Shown here: piece by piece, positions 48,837-58,324 of the stretch
Layout: each line of letters starts with the position of its first letter
Position numbering within the stretch: the first letter of the stretch is position 1
NCBI RefSeq assembly: GCF_026162365.1
Contig: NZ_JAOANW010000007.1
Location: forward strand, 186,001 to 250,000
Direction of reading: 5' to 3'
From: Nitratireductor luteus
GTDB lineage: Bacteria; Pseudomonadota; Alphaproteobacteria; Rhizobiales; Rhizobiaceae
Length of the DNA: 64,000 bases
The notes under the pieces: model-generated
Databases searched by the model: none
Seen by the model: the letters and a program-made list of their open reading frames with translations, nothing else
Told to the model about the DNA's origin: nothing
Program-made: the position numbers and the translations under genes

Positions 48837-51800
48837 CTACTTCTTGAGCTGTTCCTTGAGCGCGGCGAGCTTGGCGAAGGGCGAATCAGGATCGATCTTC
48901 GCAGGCCGGTTCGCCTGGGGCGGCCGCGCCTGGGTGCGCTTCGGCCCCTGGCCCGGCTTTCCTTTCGGCCCTCCCTTGCGCCGGTCGTCACGCCCGTTGC
49001 CGCTCCCTTGGTCGGGCCGGTGGCCCGGATTGCGCTCCTTCGCGCGTGCCGGTTTGTCGCCGGCGCGCTGCTCGCGCTTTTGCACTGGCTTCCGACGCTC
49101 GAAACGGACTGGCCGCCAGATCAGCACCGGCGGGAGCGCTTCTTCGGCCTCGCCTTCCGCCGGAGCTTCGGGCGCAGGCACATCGACGACAGCATCATCG
49201 GAAGGCGCCGGCTCCCCGATCGCCTCCGGAGCAACCGCTTCCACCGGCTCCGCAGAACCTTCACCGGCGGCGGGTACGTCCGTCGCGACGGCCCCTTTCG
49301 CCGGTTCGGCCGCGCTGGCTTCGTCCGTTGCAGCCGATGCATCCGGCGTTTGAACCGTAGCATCGGCGGATGCCGCCGGCGCGGACGGGCTTTCGGCGGC
49401 GGTCTCCACCGCTTGCTCGCTCCCGGCCTTCCTTGCAACCGCATCCCCGTCAAGCGCCGCAAGCGTGGCCGCGACCTCCCCGGCAGGCTTCTCCTCCGAT
49501 CGGTAGCCGAGCCCCTTGAGGATGGCCTCCATATCCTCGGCCGTGGCGCCCAGGATGGACATCATCGCCGGCGTCACGGCAAAGGCATTGCCGTCGAACG
49601 CGCCTTCGGGGCGTTGTCCGTTGCCTGGCTTCCAGGCGAGCGCCGGGCGGATGAGATCCGCCAGCCGCTCAAGGATATCGACGCGCACCGCCCGCCGCCC
49701 CAGATTGCGGAAACCGGCCAGGCGGTAGAAACCGCGCTCGAATTCCGGATCGGTAACGACCGACGTGCGGCCGGCGGCAAGCGCGGTGACGACATCGCCG
49801 AAACCAGCCTTGTCCTTGGCATCGTTGACAAGTGCCCACAGCAGCGTCGCCAGGCCGGCGGGCGCCGGCTTGATGAGCGAGGGAATGAAGATGTGATAAG
49901 CGCCGAAGCGCACGCCGAGCCGGCGCAAGGCCGCACGCGCGTCCTGGTCGAGGCTGCGGACCTCTTCGGCCACGTCGCGCCGATTGAGCAGACCGAAATT
50001 TTCCGAAAGTTGAAACGCCAGTCCGCGCGCGATGCCCGAAAGCGCATCCGCCTGCCGCAGATCCATGAGCGGCTTCAGATGGGTTTCGATCTGGAAATTG
50101 ACGAACCGCTCCGCCCGCTGCACGACCTTGTCGCGGGCAGGCCCCGTCAATTGTTCGTCGGCCAGCACGACGACGCGCGGCCTCAAAGCGTCATCGCCGG
50201 CGACCAGCGTGGCGACCGGCGCACCGAGCCAGCGCAGCACGCCGTCCGAACCCAGTGCCAGATCGCCATTGGGCGCCGCGCCGAAGCGCTCGGCCCGTGC
50301 CTCGAACTCGGCGGCAAGCGCCTTTTGCGCCGCAGCCTTGACCGCGCGGGCGTCCTCGCCCTCCGCCGTCCTGTCCGCGGTAAAGCGAAAACCCTGCATC
50401 TCGCCCACATGATGTCCCTCTACCAGGACTTCACCCGCGGCGCTTACTTCTGCTTCCGGCATTGCATTCTCTCTCAGGCGCTTCATGAGCACGGAAGTCC
50501 TGCGGTCAACAAAGCGTTTCGTCAATCGCTCATGCAGCGCATCGGACAACCTGTCCTCAATCTCTCTCGTTTTTTCCTGCCAGTGTGTCGGATCGGCCAA
50601 CCAGCCGGGCCGGTGGGAGACGAAAGTCCAGGTGCGGATTTGGGCGATACGATGCGAAAGCGCGTCGATCTCGCCCTCGGTCGAGGTCGCCCGCCGCACC
50701 TGATCGGCCATGTAATCCTCGTCGACATGGCCGAACTTTGCGAGATCGGTAAAGATTGCCCTGACGATCTCGGCGTGCTGGGCCGGCGCAATCTTGCGAT
50801 AGTCCGGCAGGGCGCAGGCATCCCACAGCCTCTCGACCTGCCGCCGGTCCCCGGCCAGGGCGCGTATGTCTTCCTCGCGCGACAGATGATCCAGCACCTT
50901 CATATCCGCCGCCGGCAGCGCGCGCGTCAGCCCCTCGATGGCGGGTACGCGATCGAGCGAAGCCTTCAACGCGTCGAGGGACGAGAAATCCGTCTGCGAC
51001 GAGCGCCATTGCAGAACCTTGGCGGGCTCGAACTGATGCGTCTCGATCCGCTCCACAAGCGCGTCGTCCAGCGGGTCGACCCGGCCGGTGACGCCGAATG
51101 TGCCGTCGCGGACATGCCTGCCCGCACGCCCGGCGATCTGTCCGAGCTCGGCAGCCGAAAGCCCGCGATACTGAAACCCGTCGAATTTGTGGTTCTGCGC
51201 GAAAGCCACGTGATCGACATCGAGATTAAGGCCCATGCCGATGGCATCCGTGGCCACCAGATAATCCACATCGCCCGATTGATAGAGCGCCACCTGCGCA
51301 TTGCGCGTGCGCGGGCTGAGCGCGCCAAGCACGATGGCTGCACCGCCACGCTGCCGGCGGATGAGTTCGCCGATTGCGTAGACCTCGTCCGCCGAAAAGG
51401 CGACGATGGCCGAGCGGCGCGGCAGCCGTGTGATCTTTTTCGACCCGGAATAGGTGAGCACCGACATGCGTGGCCGCGTGACGACGGAAATGCCCTTGAG
51501 AAGCCGCTCCAGGATGCCGCGCATGGTGGCCGCGCCCAGAAGCAGCGTTTCCTGCCGCCCACGCAGATGCAGCAGACGGTCGGTGAAGATATGGCCGCGC
51601 TCCAGATCGGCGGCGAGCTGCACTTCGTCAATGGCGACGAAATCCGCATCCGTCTGGCGCGGCATCGCCTCGACCGTGCAGACGGAATAGCGCGCACCGG
51701 GCGGCACGATCTTTTCCTCACCCGTGATGAGCGACACGTTCTCCGCGCCCACGCGGCCCGCGACCCTGCCATAGACCTCGCGGGCCAGAAGCCGGAGCGG

Positions 51801-51941
51801 CAATCCGATGAGACCGGATTCGTGCGCCACCATCCGCTCGATCGCCATATGCGTCTTGCCGGTATTGGTGGGGCCAAGCACCGCGGTGACGCCGCGCCCC
51901 CGCAGGATCGCCGCTTCAGAGCTGTTCGGCTGAATGTTCAT
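48837..51941 (-). CDS. SUV3-like DEAD/DExH helicase (MgpS type)
   Basis: 1034 residues. Walker A GPTNTGKT at 23-30, DEVQ motif II at 105-108, and LSAAELGQIAGRAGRHVRDG motif VI mark an Suv3-type RNA helicase. A helical region follows to about 790, then an Ala/Pro/Glu-rich acidic stretch (about 830-930) and a basic tail with RKPVQKREQRAGDKPARAKER. Homologues are annotated MgpS in Brucella and rhizobia. Bacterial function is poorly known; RNA turnover is an inference. Start ATG at 51941 chosen. Confidence 0.88.
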   Translation of the reverse strand: MNIQPNSSEAAILRGRGVTAVLGPTNTGKTHMAIERMVAHESGLIGLPLRLLAREVYGRVAGRVGAENVSLITGEEKIVPPGARYSVCTVEAMPRQTDADFVAIDEVQLAADLERGHIFTDRLLHLRGRQETLLLGAATMRGILERLLKGISVVTRPRMSVLTYSGSKKITRLPRRSAIVAFSADEVYAIGELIRRQRGGAAIVLGALSPRTRNAQVALYQSGDVDYLVATDAIGMGLNLDVDHVAFAQNHKFDGFQYRGLSAAELGQIAGRAGRHVRDGTFGVTGRVDPLDDALVERIETHQFEPAKVLQWRSSQTDFSSLDALKASLDRVPAIEGLTRALPAADMKVLDHLSREEDIRALAGDRRQVERLWDACALPDYRKIAPAQHAEIVRAIFTDLAKFGHVDEDYMADQVRRATSTEGEIDALSHRIAQIRTWTFVSHRPGWLADPTHWQEKTREIEDRLSDALHERLTKRFVDRRTSVLMKRLRENAMPEAEVSAAGEVLVEGHHVGEMQGFRFTADRTAEGEDARAVKAAAQKALAAEFEARAERFGAAPNGDLALGSDGVLRWLGAPVATLVAGDDALRPRVVVLADEQLTGPARDKVVQRAERFVNFQIETHLKPLMDLRQADALSGIARGLAFQLSENFGLLNRRDVAEEVRSLDQDARAALRRLGVRFGAYHIFIPSLIKPAPAGLATLLWALVNDAKDKAGFGDVVTALAAGRTSVVTDPEFERGFYRLAGFRNLGRRAVRVDILERLADLIRPALAWKPGNGQRPEGAFDGNAFAVTPAMMSILGATAEDMEAILKGLGYRSEEKPAGEVAATLAALDGDAVARKAGSEQAVETAAESPSAPAASADATVQTPDASAATDEASAAEPAKGAVATDVPAAGEGSAEPVEAVAPEAIGEPAPSDDAVVDVPAPEAPAEGEAEEALPPVLIWRPVRFERRKPVQKREQRAGDKPARAKERNPGHRPDQGSGNGRDDRRKGGPKGKPGQGPKRTQARPPQANRPAKIDPDSPFAKLAALKEQLKK

Positions 51942-52141
51942 TCGCAGCCTTGAATTGCGCAAAACCGGAACGGCTCATTCGGCCTCCCTCCCCGGTTTCG
52001 CCTCGGACAACAACCAATCGCGCATCAGCGGATGTGGTTCCGCAAAATGCTGCCGCAGTCATATAGGAAGCATGGCCGGCAACAAAAGGCAAAAGCTGCA
52101 GGTAACGATTTCCCCTGCCTGTTAAGCTTTGGAACGAGTCT

Positions 52142-52163
52142 GGAACGAATCGGCGACGAATCA
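52142..52163. repeat. 22-bp direct repeat, copy 1
   Basis: Begins GGAACGAATC and ends GACGAATCA; identical to 52414-52435. Each copy holds two GAATC (GANTC) sites. A related GGAACGAGTC lies just upstream at 52130. Confidence 0.95.
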
Positions 52164-52413
52164 CTCACCTGCCTGTATTCTTGCTTTGTTCACCACAATA
52201 TCTTGTGCTCCGGACACTGCCGCCGGCCACATGATGAATCGCTTCATCCGACGCCATGGTTGATTCCGGTTTTGACGTTAACCTTTGCCGAGCAATCGGT
52301 GAAGCACATCGCCGGGCACCCGCTAACCTTTAGATTTCATTAAGCTTTCTAAACCCCGTATTAAGCGGCTTCACCCCGCGGGGGCCGCCGCCGTTAACAA
52401 AGCGCTCAAACCC

Positions 52414-52435
52414 GGAACGAATCGGCGACGAATCA
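52414..52435. repeat. 22-bp direct repeat, copy 2
   Basis: Identical to 52142-52163, 272 bp apart, followed by AGAGATTC, another GANTC site. Confidence 0.95.
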
Positions 52436-52510
52436 GAGATTCATGCTAGTTCCCGATATGTTCCATACTAGATATTGTGATATCCACAGGCTATCAACAT
52501 ATGCTCCACA

Positions 52511-52541
52511 GCCCGGCGCATGGTCGGACCATGCGCCGGGC
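52511..52541. terminator. strong palindrome downstream of phaB
   Basis: GCCCGGCGCATGGT (52511-52524) pairs perfectly with ACCATGCGCCGGGC (52528-52541). It lies 44 bp after the phaB stop. There is no T run, so it may be a 3' stabiliser or a rho-assisted terminator. Confidence 0.6.
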
Positions 52542-52584
52542 CGCGGAATTTAGGAACTGCGTGCCGTTGTGGCACAGCCTGATG

Positions 52585-53307
52585 TCAGGTGATGTACTGC
52601 CCGCCATTGGCGGTAAGCGTCGAGCCGGTGATGAAGCCGGCATCTTCCGAAGCCAGAAATACCACGCAGCGCGCGATTTCATTGACCTCGCCGAGCCGCC
52701 CAATAGGGATTTGGGCAACAATCTTCTCGCGCACGGCTTCCGGCACGGCCATCACCATGTCGGTGGCGATGTAGCCCGGACAGATGGTGTTGACCGTAAT
52801 ACCCGCCCGTGCACCTTCCTGGGCAAGCGCCTTGGTGAAGCCGATATCACCGGCCTTGGCGGCCGAGTAATTCGCCTGTCCGGCCTGACCCTTCTGGCCG
52901 TTGATGGAGGAAATGGTGATCACCCGGCCGAATTTGCGCTCGCGCATCCCGGCCCACACCGGATGCGTCATGTTGAAGGCGCCGCTCAGATTGGTGTCGA
53001 TGACCTCGCGCCATTGCTGCGGTGTCATCTTGTGAAACATCGCATCGCGGGTGATGCCGGCATTGTTCACCAGAACGTCAACCGGCCCGAGATCGGCCTC
53101 GACCTTGGCGATGCCCGCCGCGCATTCCTCGTAGTCGGCAACGGACCAGCGGAAGGCCGGTATGCCTGTCTCCTGGGTAAAGCGGTTCGCCGCCTCTTCA
53201 TTGCCGGCATAGTTTGCCGCAACCTGATAGCCAGCATCCTTCAGGGCGATTGAAATCGCCGCCCCGATACCGCGCGTTCCACCGGTAACCAGTGCCGTTC
53301 TTGCCAT
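52585..53307 (-). CDS. phaB: acetoacetyl-CoA reductase
   Basis: 240 residues, short-chain dehydrogenase. NADPH motif TGGTRGIG (8-15); catalytic S near 134 in TISSINGQKGQ, Y147 and K151 (YSAAK). It makes 3-hydroxybutyryl-CoA, the second step of PHB synthesis. It follows phaA by 187 bp containing a palindromic repeat and a hairpin. Confidence 0.96.
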   Translation of the reverse strand: MARTALVTGGTRGIGAAISIALKDAGYQVAANYAGNEEAANRFTQETGIPAFRWSVADYEECAAGIAKVEADLGPVDVLVNNAGITRDAMFHKMTPQQWREVIDTNLSGAFNMTHPVWAGMRERKFGRVITISSINGQKGQAGQANYSAAKAGDIGFTKALAQEGARAGITVNTICPGYIATDMVMAVPEAVREKIVAQIPIGRLGEVNEIARCVVFLASEDAGFITGSTLTANGGQYIT

Positions 53308-53340
53308 GATAGTCGCCTCCCTTGACGTTTCCCCTCGTTC

Positions 53341-53443
53341 CGGTCCGTGTACCCGGACCGTTCATCAGGCGCGAGCCAGCCCGCGCCCATTATCGCTAAG
53401 CATGATTCCAAAAAGTGGATCCGGCTTTTGGGAAAGATCATGC
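53341..53443. repeat. palindromes in the phaA-phaB spacer
   Basis: CGGTCCG/CGGACCG hairpin (53341-53360), then GCATGAT/ATCATGC ends (53400 and 53443) framing TTCC-AAAAAGTGG-ATCCGG-CTTTTGGGAA. The latter is a member of the third module found in repeat copies A and B. Confidence 0.7.
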
Positions 53444-53494
53444 TGATACAAAGAGCTGGATTGTGACGACGATTCAGCGAAGCGTCATCACAAT

Positions 53495-54679
53495 CTAAAG
53501 CGCTTCGACGCACATGGCGACGCCCATGCCGCCGCCAATGCACAACGTCGCAAGCCCCTTCTTGGCGCCGCGCCGGCGCATCTCGTGCACGAGCGTGTTG
53601 AAGACGCGCGCGCCCGAAGCGCCGATCGGGTGGCCTATGGCGATCGCTCCGCCATTGACGTTCACGATGTCGGGATTCCAGGCCATGTCCTTGTTGACCG
53701 CACAGGCCTGGGCGGCAAAGGCTTCATTGGCCTCGACCAGATCCAGATCGTCAGCCTTCCAGCCGGCCTTCTCCAACGCCTTGCGCGAAGCCGGAATGGG
53801 GCCGGTGCCCATGATCTCCGGATCGACGCCAGCCGTCGCCCAGGAGGCGATGCGGGCCAGAGGCTTGATCCCCCGGCGATTTGCCTCCTCCTCGCTCATG
53901 AGCAGGGCTCCGGCCGCGCCGTCATTGATGCCGGAGGCGTTGGCGGCCGTGACGGTGCCTTCCTTGTCGAAAGCGGGGCGCAGCTTCTGCATGCCCTCGA
54001 TGGTCGCGCCATGGCGGATATATTCGTCGTCCTCGACAACCGTCTCGCCCTTGCGCGTTTTGACCGTCACCGAGACGATCTCGTCCTTGAAGCGCCCGGC
54101 CTTCTGGGCCGCCTCCGCCTTGTTCTGGGAAGCAAGCGCGAACTGGTCCTGTTCCTCGCGGGTGATCTGGAACTTGCGCGCCACGTTCTCGGCCGTGACA
54201 CCCATGTGATAGCCGTTGAAGGCATCCCACAGCCCGTCGCGGATCATCGTGTCGATCATAGCGTAGTCGCCCATCTTCACGCCCCCGCGCAAATGAGCGC
54301 AATGGGGTGCCAGCGACATGGATTCCTGCCCGCCCGCAACCACAATCCTTGCGTCGCCGCAGGCGATCTGCTGCATGCCGATAGCGATGGCCCTGAGGCC
54401 GGACCCGCAGACCTGGTTGAGCCCCCAGGCGGTTGTCTCCTTGGGCATTCCTGCATTGACAGCCGCCTGCCGCGCCGGGTTCTGGCCCTGGCCCGCCGTC
54501 AGCACCTGCCCAAGGATCACCTCGTCCACCTCGTCGGCCGCCACTCCGGCGCGCTCCAGAAGCGCCCGCAGCACAACCGTGCCAAGATCATGCGCGAGGA
54601 CTTGCGCGAAAGCGCCATTGAACGCGCCAACGGGCGTGCGCGCCGCGCTGGCGACAACAATCGAATTCGAAGCGGACAT
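53495..54679 (-). CDS. phaA: acetyl-CoA acetyltransferase (beta-ketothiolase)
   Basis: 394 residues. Nucleophile C91 in NQVCGSGLRAIA, active-site histidine in GGAIAIGHPIGASGARV and the second cysteine in TLCIGGGMGVAM. It condenses two acetyl-CoA for PHB synthesis. ATG at 54679 is preferred to the frame from 54709. Divergent from phaR across a 230-bp region with a candidate operator. Confidence 0.97.
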   Translation of the reverse strand: MSASNSIVVASAARTPVGAFNGAFAQVLAHDLGTVVLRALLERAGVAADEVDEVILGQVLTAGQGQNPARQAAVNAGMPKETTAWGLNQVCGSGLRAIAIGMQQIACGDARIVVAGGQESMSLAPHCAHLRGGVKMGDYAMIDTMIRDGLWDAFNGYHMGVTAENVARKFQITREEQDQFALASQNKAEAAQKAGRFKDEIVSVTVKTRKGETVVEDDEYIRHGATIEGMQKLRPAFDKEGTVTAANASGINDGAAGALLMSEEEANRRGIKPLARIASWATAGVDPEIMGTGPIPASRKALEKAGWKADDLDLVEANEAFAAQACAVNKDMAWNPDIVNVNGGAIAIGHPIGASGARVFNTLVHEMRRRGAKKGLATLCIGGGMGVAMCVEAL

Positions 54680-54797
54680 GTGGAGCCTCCTGGGGAACGA
54701 ACGGGACATTTAGGATTGGATCGTATCTTGCCATTCGTCGAGGTCAATCGCTGCCATGTCGAAAGCCGTGTCGAGCCCCGGAAAAGACGCCCATCGG

Positions 54798-54808
54798 GTG
54801 CATTGCAC
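54798..54808. promoter_or_regulatory. candidate PhaR operator palindrome
   Basis: GTGCATTGCAC, symmetrical around its central T, between divergent phaA and phaR. PhaR family repressors bind TGC-rich palindromes, so this is a plausible site for autoregulation; the exact motif in this order is not verified here. Confidence 0.45.
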
Positions 54809-54909
54809 ACAAAGCGCTTTCAATTGCCTGCTTCTTTCGCATATCCTGCCGAAAAGGTGGGAGAAGATATGCAATTTCTGCCTAATAGCGCGTCAGGGGG
54901 AGGTCTGTG

Positions 54910-55518
54910 ATGCCCGCGAAAGACGACCCGGTGGTCATCAAGAAATACGCCAACCGCCGCCTCTACAATACCGGAACGAGCACCTATGTGACGCTCGAGG
55001 ATCTCGCCGAAATGGTGAAGCGCGACGAGGATTTCGTGGTGCAGGATGCAAAAACCGGCGAGAATATCACCCACGCAGTACTCACCCAGATCATTTTCGA
55101 GCTGGAAAACGACAAGAATGGGCAGAACATGCTGCCCATCTCCTTCCTGCGACAGCTTATCTCTTTCTATGGAGACCAGATGCAGATGGTTGTGCCGAGC
55201 TTCCTCGAGCAATCCATGCACGCTTTCTCCAAGGAGCAGGAGCGCATACGCGAACAGATGCGCCAAGCTTTCGGCTCCACGCCGATGGACATGATGCAGA
55301 TGGGCGCGCCGATGAAGATGATCGAGGAGCAGACGAAACGCAATCTGGAGATGTTCCAGAACGCCATGCGCATGTTCACGCCGACGGCGCCAACCGGAAA
55401 CGGTACGCCCACCGGGGAAGAAGGCAAGGATGGCGAGGCGGGGCGCGACGATCTGAACGACTTGCGGGACCAGATCGCGGCCATGCAGCGCAAGATCGAT
55501 TCCATGTCGAGGGAGTAA
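54910..55518 (+). CDS. phaR: polyhydroxyalkanoate synthesis repressor PhaR
   Basis: 202 residues. N-terminal PHB/PHA accumulation regulator DNA-binding domain (VVIKKYANRRLYNTGTSTYVTLEDLAEMV) and middle PHB-binding domain, then a Met/Gln-rich helical tail. It represses phasin and PHA genes when no granules are present. Start taken as ATG at 54910 (GGGAGG upstream); GTG at 54907 is also possible. Divergent from phaA. Confidence 0.95.
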   Translation: MPAKDDPVVIKKYANRRLYNTGTSTYVTLEDLAEMVKRDEDFVVQDAKTGENITHAVLTQIIFELENDKNGQNMLPISFLRQLISFYGDQMQMVVPSFLEQSMHAFSKEQERIREQMRQAFGSTPMDMMQMGAPMKMIEEQTKRNLEMFQNAMRMFTPTAPTGNGTPTGEEGKDGEAGRDDLNDLRDQIAAMQRKIDSMSRE

Positions 55519-55537
55519 AGCGCAGCGCTGTAAACCG

Positions 55538-55564
55538 AAAAGACCGGCACAAGGCCGGTCTTTT
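55538..55564. terminator. bidirectional terminator between phaR and rpmF
   Basis: AAAAGACCGGC-ACAAG-GCCGGTCTTTT: an 11-bp symmetrical stem with A and T runs on both sides. Confidence 0.9.
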
Positions 55565-55595
55565 CAAATTGGGTGTTGCCTGAGAACGCGTGAAA

Positions 55596-55778
55596 CTACG
55601 CTTCCTTGGGCTCCAGCACCTGGCGGCCGCGATACATGCCCGACTTCAGGTCGACATGGTGCGGGCGTCGCAGTTCGCCGGAGTTCTTGTCTTCGACATA
55701 GGTCGGCGCCTTGAGCGTGTCTGCCGAGCGGCGCATGCCACGCTTCGACGGCGACGTTTTCCTTTTAGGTACAGCCAT
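55596..55778 (-). CDS. rpmF: 50S ribosomal protein L32
   Basis: 60 residues, starting [20 protein letters not shown]. Full length; no CxxC zinc pairs, as is normal in this group. Convergent with phaR. The upstream 150 bp to the hypothetical gene hold its promoter. Confidence 0.96.
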   Translation of the reverse strand: MAVPKRKTSPSKRGMRRSADTLKAPTYVEDKNSGELRRPHHVDLKSGMYRGRQVLEPKEA

Positions 55779-55929
55779 TGTTCTGCTCCGGTGATCGGTC
55801 GAAAGGCCGTCGCGTCCCTGCCTTCAGGGCCCCGCAATCCGGCCGGGTATTGGAATTCGGGTGGCCTATACACGGCAATCGGCCGTTTGGCCAGTGGGGA
55901 ACGGCAAATTTCCTTCCACGCACCTCTAG

Positions 55930-56340
55930 TTAGGACGGTTCATCCTCGGCGCGAAGGTCGTAGCGGTCGATCAGTACCGGACTGACCAGCTTGGCATGGA
56001 GGAACAGGAGCACGAGATCGGCGTCCGGCCCCTCGCCTTCGTCCAGCGCGCGCTCCAGACGGCGGGCCATGGCATCGGTCGCACCTTCGCCGTTGACGGC
56101 GGCATATTCCCCTTCCCCCATGAGGCAATAGGCCATGAAGGAACCGACCGCCGGATAGGCCGCGGGCGGCGGTTCCCCATTGGCGCTCTCAGCCATCAGG
56201 CCCACAGTGGCGAGCTTGACCGCTTCGGGCACCTGCGCCGGGTGAAGACCGAACCGCCGCATCGCCTCATCCAGCCGGCGCATGTCCTCCGACCGGCCAA
56301 ACATGCCGAAAAATCCGATAGCCGAGCCACGTTTCACCAT
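55930..56340 (-). CDS. conserved hypothetical protein coupled to mtgA
   Basis: 136 residues, [34 protein letters not shown]. The frame is intact and the ATG shares a base with the mtgA stop (TGATG), so it is a real gene. No domain recognised; the first half is basic and the rest acidic and helical. No signal peptide or clear membrane helix. Function unknown. Confidence 0.75.
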   Translation of the reverse strand: MVKRGSAIGFFGMFGRSEDMRRLDEAMRRFGLHPAQVPEAVKLATVGLMAESANGEPPPAAYPAVGSFMAYCLMGEGEYAAVNGEGATDAMARRLERALDEGEGPDADLVLLFLHAKLVSPVLIDRYDLRAEDEPS

Positions 56341-57131
56341 CAGCCGGACCCCAGGCAGTCGACATAGCCGCCCGCTTTGCGCGCCCGCGCTTCGATCACA
56401 GAGGCCAGCCGGTTGAGGCCGGAAGACGGGCTTCCGGGTTCGCGCCCAAGCGGGTTGGGCAGGGTTACCGCCAGAAGCGCCGCCTGTCTCACCGAAAGAT
56501 CCCTGGCGGATCGTCCGAAGTGATATTGCGCCGCCGCCTCCACGCCATAGATGCCGGGCCCCCATTCGGCGATGTTCATATAGATTTCCATGATACGGGC
56601 CTTCGGCACAATCCAGCTGAAGTAGAGGGCGAGCGGCACCTCGGCCGCTTTCCGCAGGTAGGAACGCCCCGGCCACAAAAACAGGTTCTTGACGGTCTGC
56701 ATGGGAATGGTGGAAGCGCCGCGCGGCTTTTCCCCCGAAAGCGCGTCGCCGATCACGGTGTTGACCGCGCCCCAGTCGACCCCCGAATGGCTGCAGAATT
56801 GGCCGTCCTCGGACATGGCGACCGAGTGGACGACGGTGGGAGCCATCTGGTCCAGCGGCATCCAACGCCGGTCATAGCCCTTCAACGTGACGAGATCGGC
56901 GAGCATCAGGGTCGATACCGGGTGCACGAAGGAAGGGCGATAGGCAAGCGTCAGAAGCAGGGGCAGCGCAGCCACCGCCACGAGCACGAGCAGAATTCGG
57001 CGCAGCCAGCGGCGCACGATGCTGCGGGCATGCCTTCGCCTGCCCTTCCCACGTGTCCGCTTTTCTCCCTCGACCGTTGGCGCCGGCACAAAACACTCCC
57101 CACCGCTGTCCTCAGCACAGGGCATCGGCAT
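56340..57131 (-). CDS. mtgA: monofunctional peptidoglycan transglycosylase
   Basis: 263 residues from ATG 57131. A basic cytoplasmic lead and one membrane helix ([20 protein letters not shown]) are followed by a GT51 domain: catalytic E in [60 protein letters not shown]. It polymerises lipid II. The start is uncertain: a GTG at 57158 with AGGAAG upstream would add 9 residues; the longer frame to 57536 overlaps ispA and is not real. Confidence 0.9.
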   Translation of the reverse strand: MPMPCAEDSGGECFVPAPTVEGEKRTRGKGRRRHARSIVRRWLRRILLVLVAVAALPLLLTLAYRPSFVHPVSTLMLADLVTLKGYDRRWMPLDQMAPTVVHSVAMSEDGQFCSHSGVDWGAVNTVIGDALSGEKPRGASTIPMQTVKNLFLWPGRSYLRKAAEVPLALYFSWIVPKARIMEIYMNIAEWGPGIYGVEAAAQYHFGRSARDLSVRQAALLAVTLPNPLGREPGSPSSGLNRLASVIEARARKAGGYVDCLGSG

Positions 57132-57297
57132 CGCGGCATAAACAGACAAATCAGCCACAGCATCAGGCTTCCTGCCACCTGTGCTACGGCTAACCCTTCG
57201 ATACCGGCAGCACGGTCCGCTGGCAACGGGGCAAGTCCAGATCAGGACAAGCGCTACGGTCTTGACCATTGCGGCGAATGCCGTCATCGCTCGCCGC

Positions 57298-58215
57298 ATG
57301 GAATATCCGGAAACCGAAACATTCGAGAATCTGCTGGCGCTTCGCGCCGACGAGGTGGAACAGCTCCTGAGGCACCTGCTCGACGGCAGGCTGCGCGAAG
57401 GCGAGCTCGACCGCCCCCGCCGGCTGCTGGACGCCATGCGCCACGGCGCGCTCAACGGTGGCAAGCGGCTTCGCCCCTTCCTTCTGGTCGAAACGGCTGA
57501 AATGTTCGAGCACGGCGGACGCGCCGCGCTGCGCACCGCCGTAGCCTTGGAATGCGTGCACTGCTACTCGCTGATCCACGACGATCTGCCGGCCATGGAC
57601 GATGACGACATGCGCCGCGGCCAGCCCACGGTCCACCACGCTTTCGATGAAGCCAGCGCAATCCTGGCCGGCGACAGCCTGCTCACCTACGCCTTCGATA
57701 TCATCGCCGACAGCGAGACCGAACTGCCGGCTTCCACCCGGCTGGAACTCGTGCTGAAACTGGCGCGCGCGGCCGGCCTCGGCGGCATGGCCGGCGGACA
57801 GGCACTGGACCTGGAAGCCGAACGCGTGTCCCCCCACGAGGAGGACATCATCAAGCTCCAGGCCATGAAGACCGGCGCGCTCATCCGCTACGCCTGCGAG
57901 GCCGGCGCCATTATCGGTCACGCAGGACCCGCCGATGTGGAGCGCATGGGCGCGTTCGGCTCGGCGATCGGACTGGCTTTCCAACTCGCCGACGATCTGC
58001 TCGACCTTACCGCAACACCCGAGAGCATGGGCAAGGCCACCGGCAAGGATGCCAAGGCAGGCAAGGCCACCCTTGCCGGTATGCATGGCGCGGAATGGGC
58101 GCGCAACCAGCTCGAAGGCCTGATCGGCCAGGCCGAAGAACTGCTGGAGCCCTACGGCGAGCGGGCGGTCATCCTGCGTCACGCCGCCCGCTTCGTGGCT
58201 GCCCGCAACCGCTGA
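57298..58215 (+). CDS. ispA: polyprenyl synthetase, farnesyl diphosphate synthase type
   Basis: 305 residues. First aspartate-rich motif [14 protein letters not shown] (D95, D96), second [10 protein letters not shown] near residue 227; short-chain (IspA) type, two Asp spaced by four. It condenses IPP with DMAPP/GPP. Start ATG at 57298 is used; upstream frame is in the mtgA leader. Divergent from mtgA by 166 bp. Confidence 0.92.
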   Translation: MEYPETETFENLLALRADEVEQLLRHLLDGRLREGELDRPRRLLDAMRHGALNGGKRLRPFLLVETAEMFEHGGRAALRTAVALECVHCYSLIHDDLPAMDDDDMRRGQPTVHHAFDEASAILAGDSLLTYAFDIIADSETELPASTRLELVLKLARAAGLGGMAGGQALDLEAERVSPHEEDIIKLQAMKTGALIRYACEAGAIIGHAGPADVERMGAFGSAIGLAFQLADDLLDLTATPESMGKATGKDAKAGKATLAGMHGAEWARNQLEGLIGQAEELLEPYGERAVILRHAARFVAARNR

Positions 58216-58324
58216 CACCAAGCACAAGGTCAGCCCGCGCATTTTCCGTTTCCCGTTAATCGGCGCTTAATCGGATTGTTCGATTTTGAGCAATTAGGGG
58301 AAGAATGGAGCGGGGGCGCCCTTT

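Larger units (their letters stand above)
51942..52584. other. 643-bp non-coding region with GANTC cluster and direct repeats
   Basis: No convincing gene. It holds eight GANTC sites between 52135 and 52442, a 22-bp direct repeat (52142-52163 and 52414-52435), AT-rich stretches with TTAA half-sites (52320-52365), one DnaA-box-like ATATCCACA (52480-52488), a GATAT-N4-ATATC inverted repeat (52471-52484) and a strong palindrome near phaB. The helicase promoter should be at its left end. Confidence 0.6.

Noticed and set aside
49008-51953. 981-residue open frame on the plus strand opposite the helicase
   Set aside because: It is the antisense shadow of the SUV3-like helicase gene. The helicase frame has family motifs; the opposite frame has none and is kept open by the high GC content.
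51942-52584. Chromosomal replication origin
   Set aside because: Only one imperfect DnaA box was found and the usual origin neighbours (hemE, dnaA, parAB) are absent; the GANTC cluster alone is not enough, so it is reported only as an observation.
57132-57536. N-terminal extension of MtgA
   Set aside because: It overlaps ispA on the opposite strand and has no membrane or family features.
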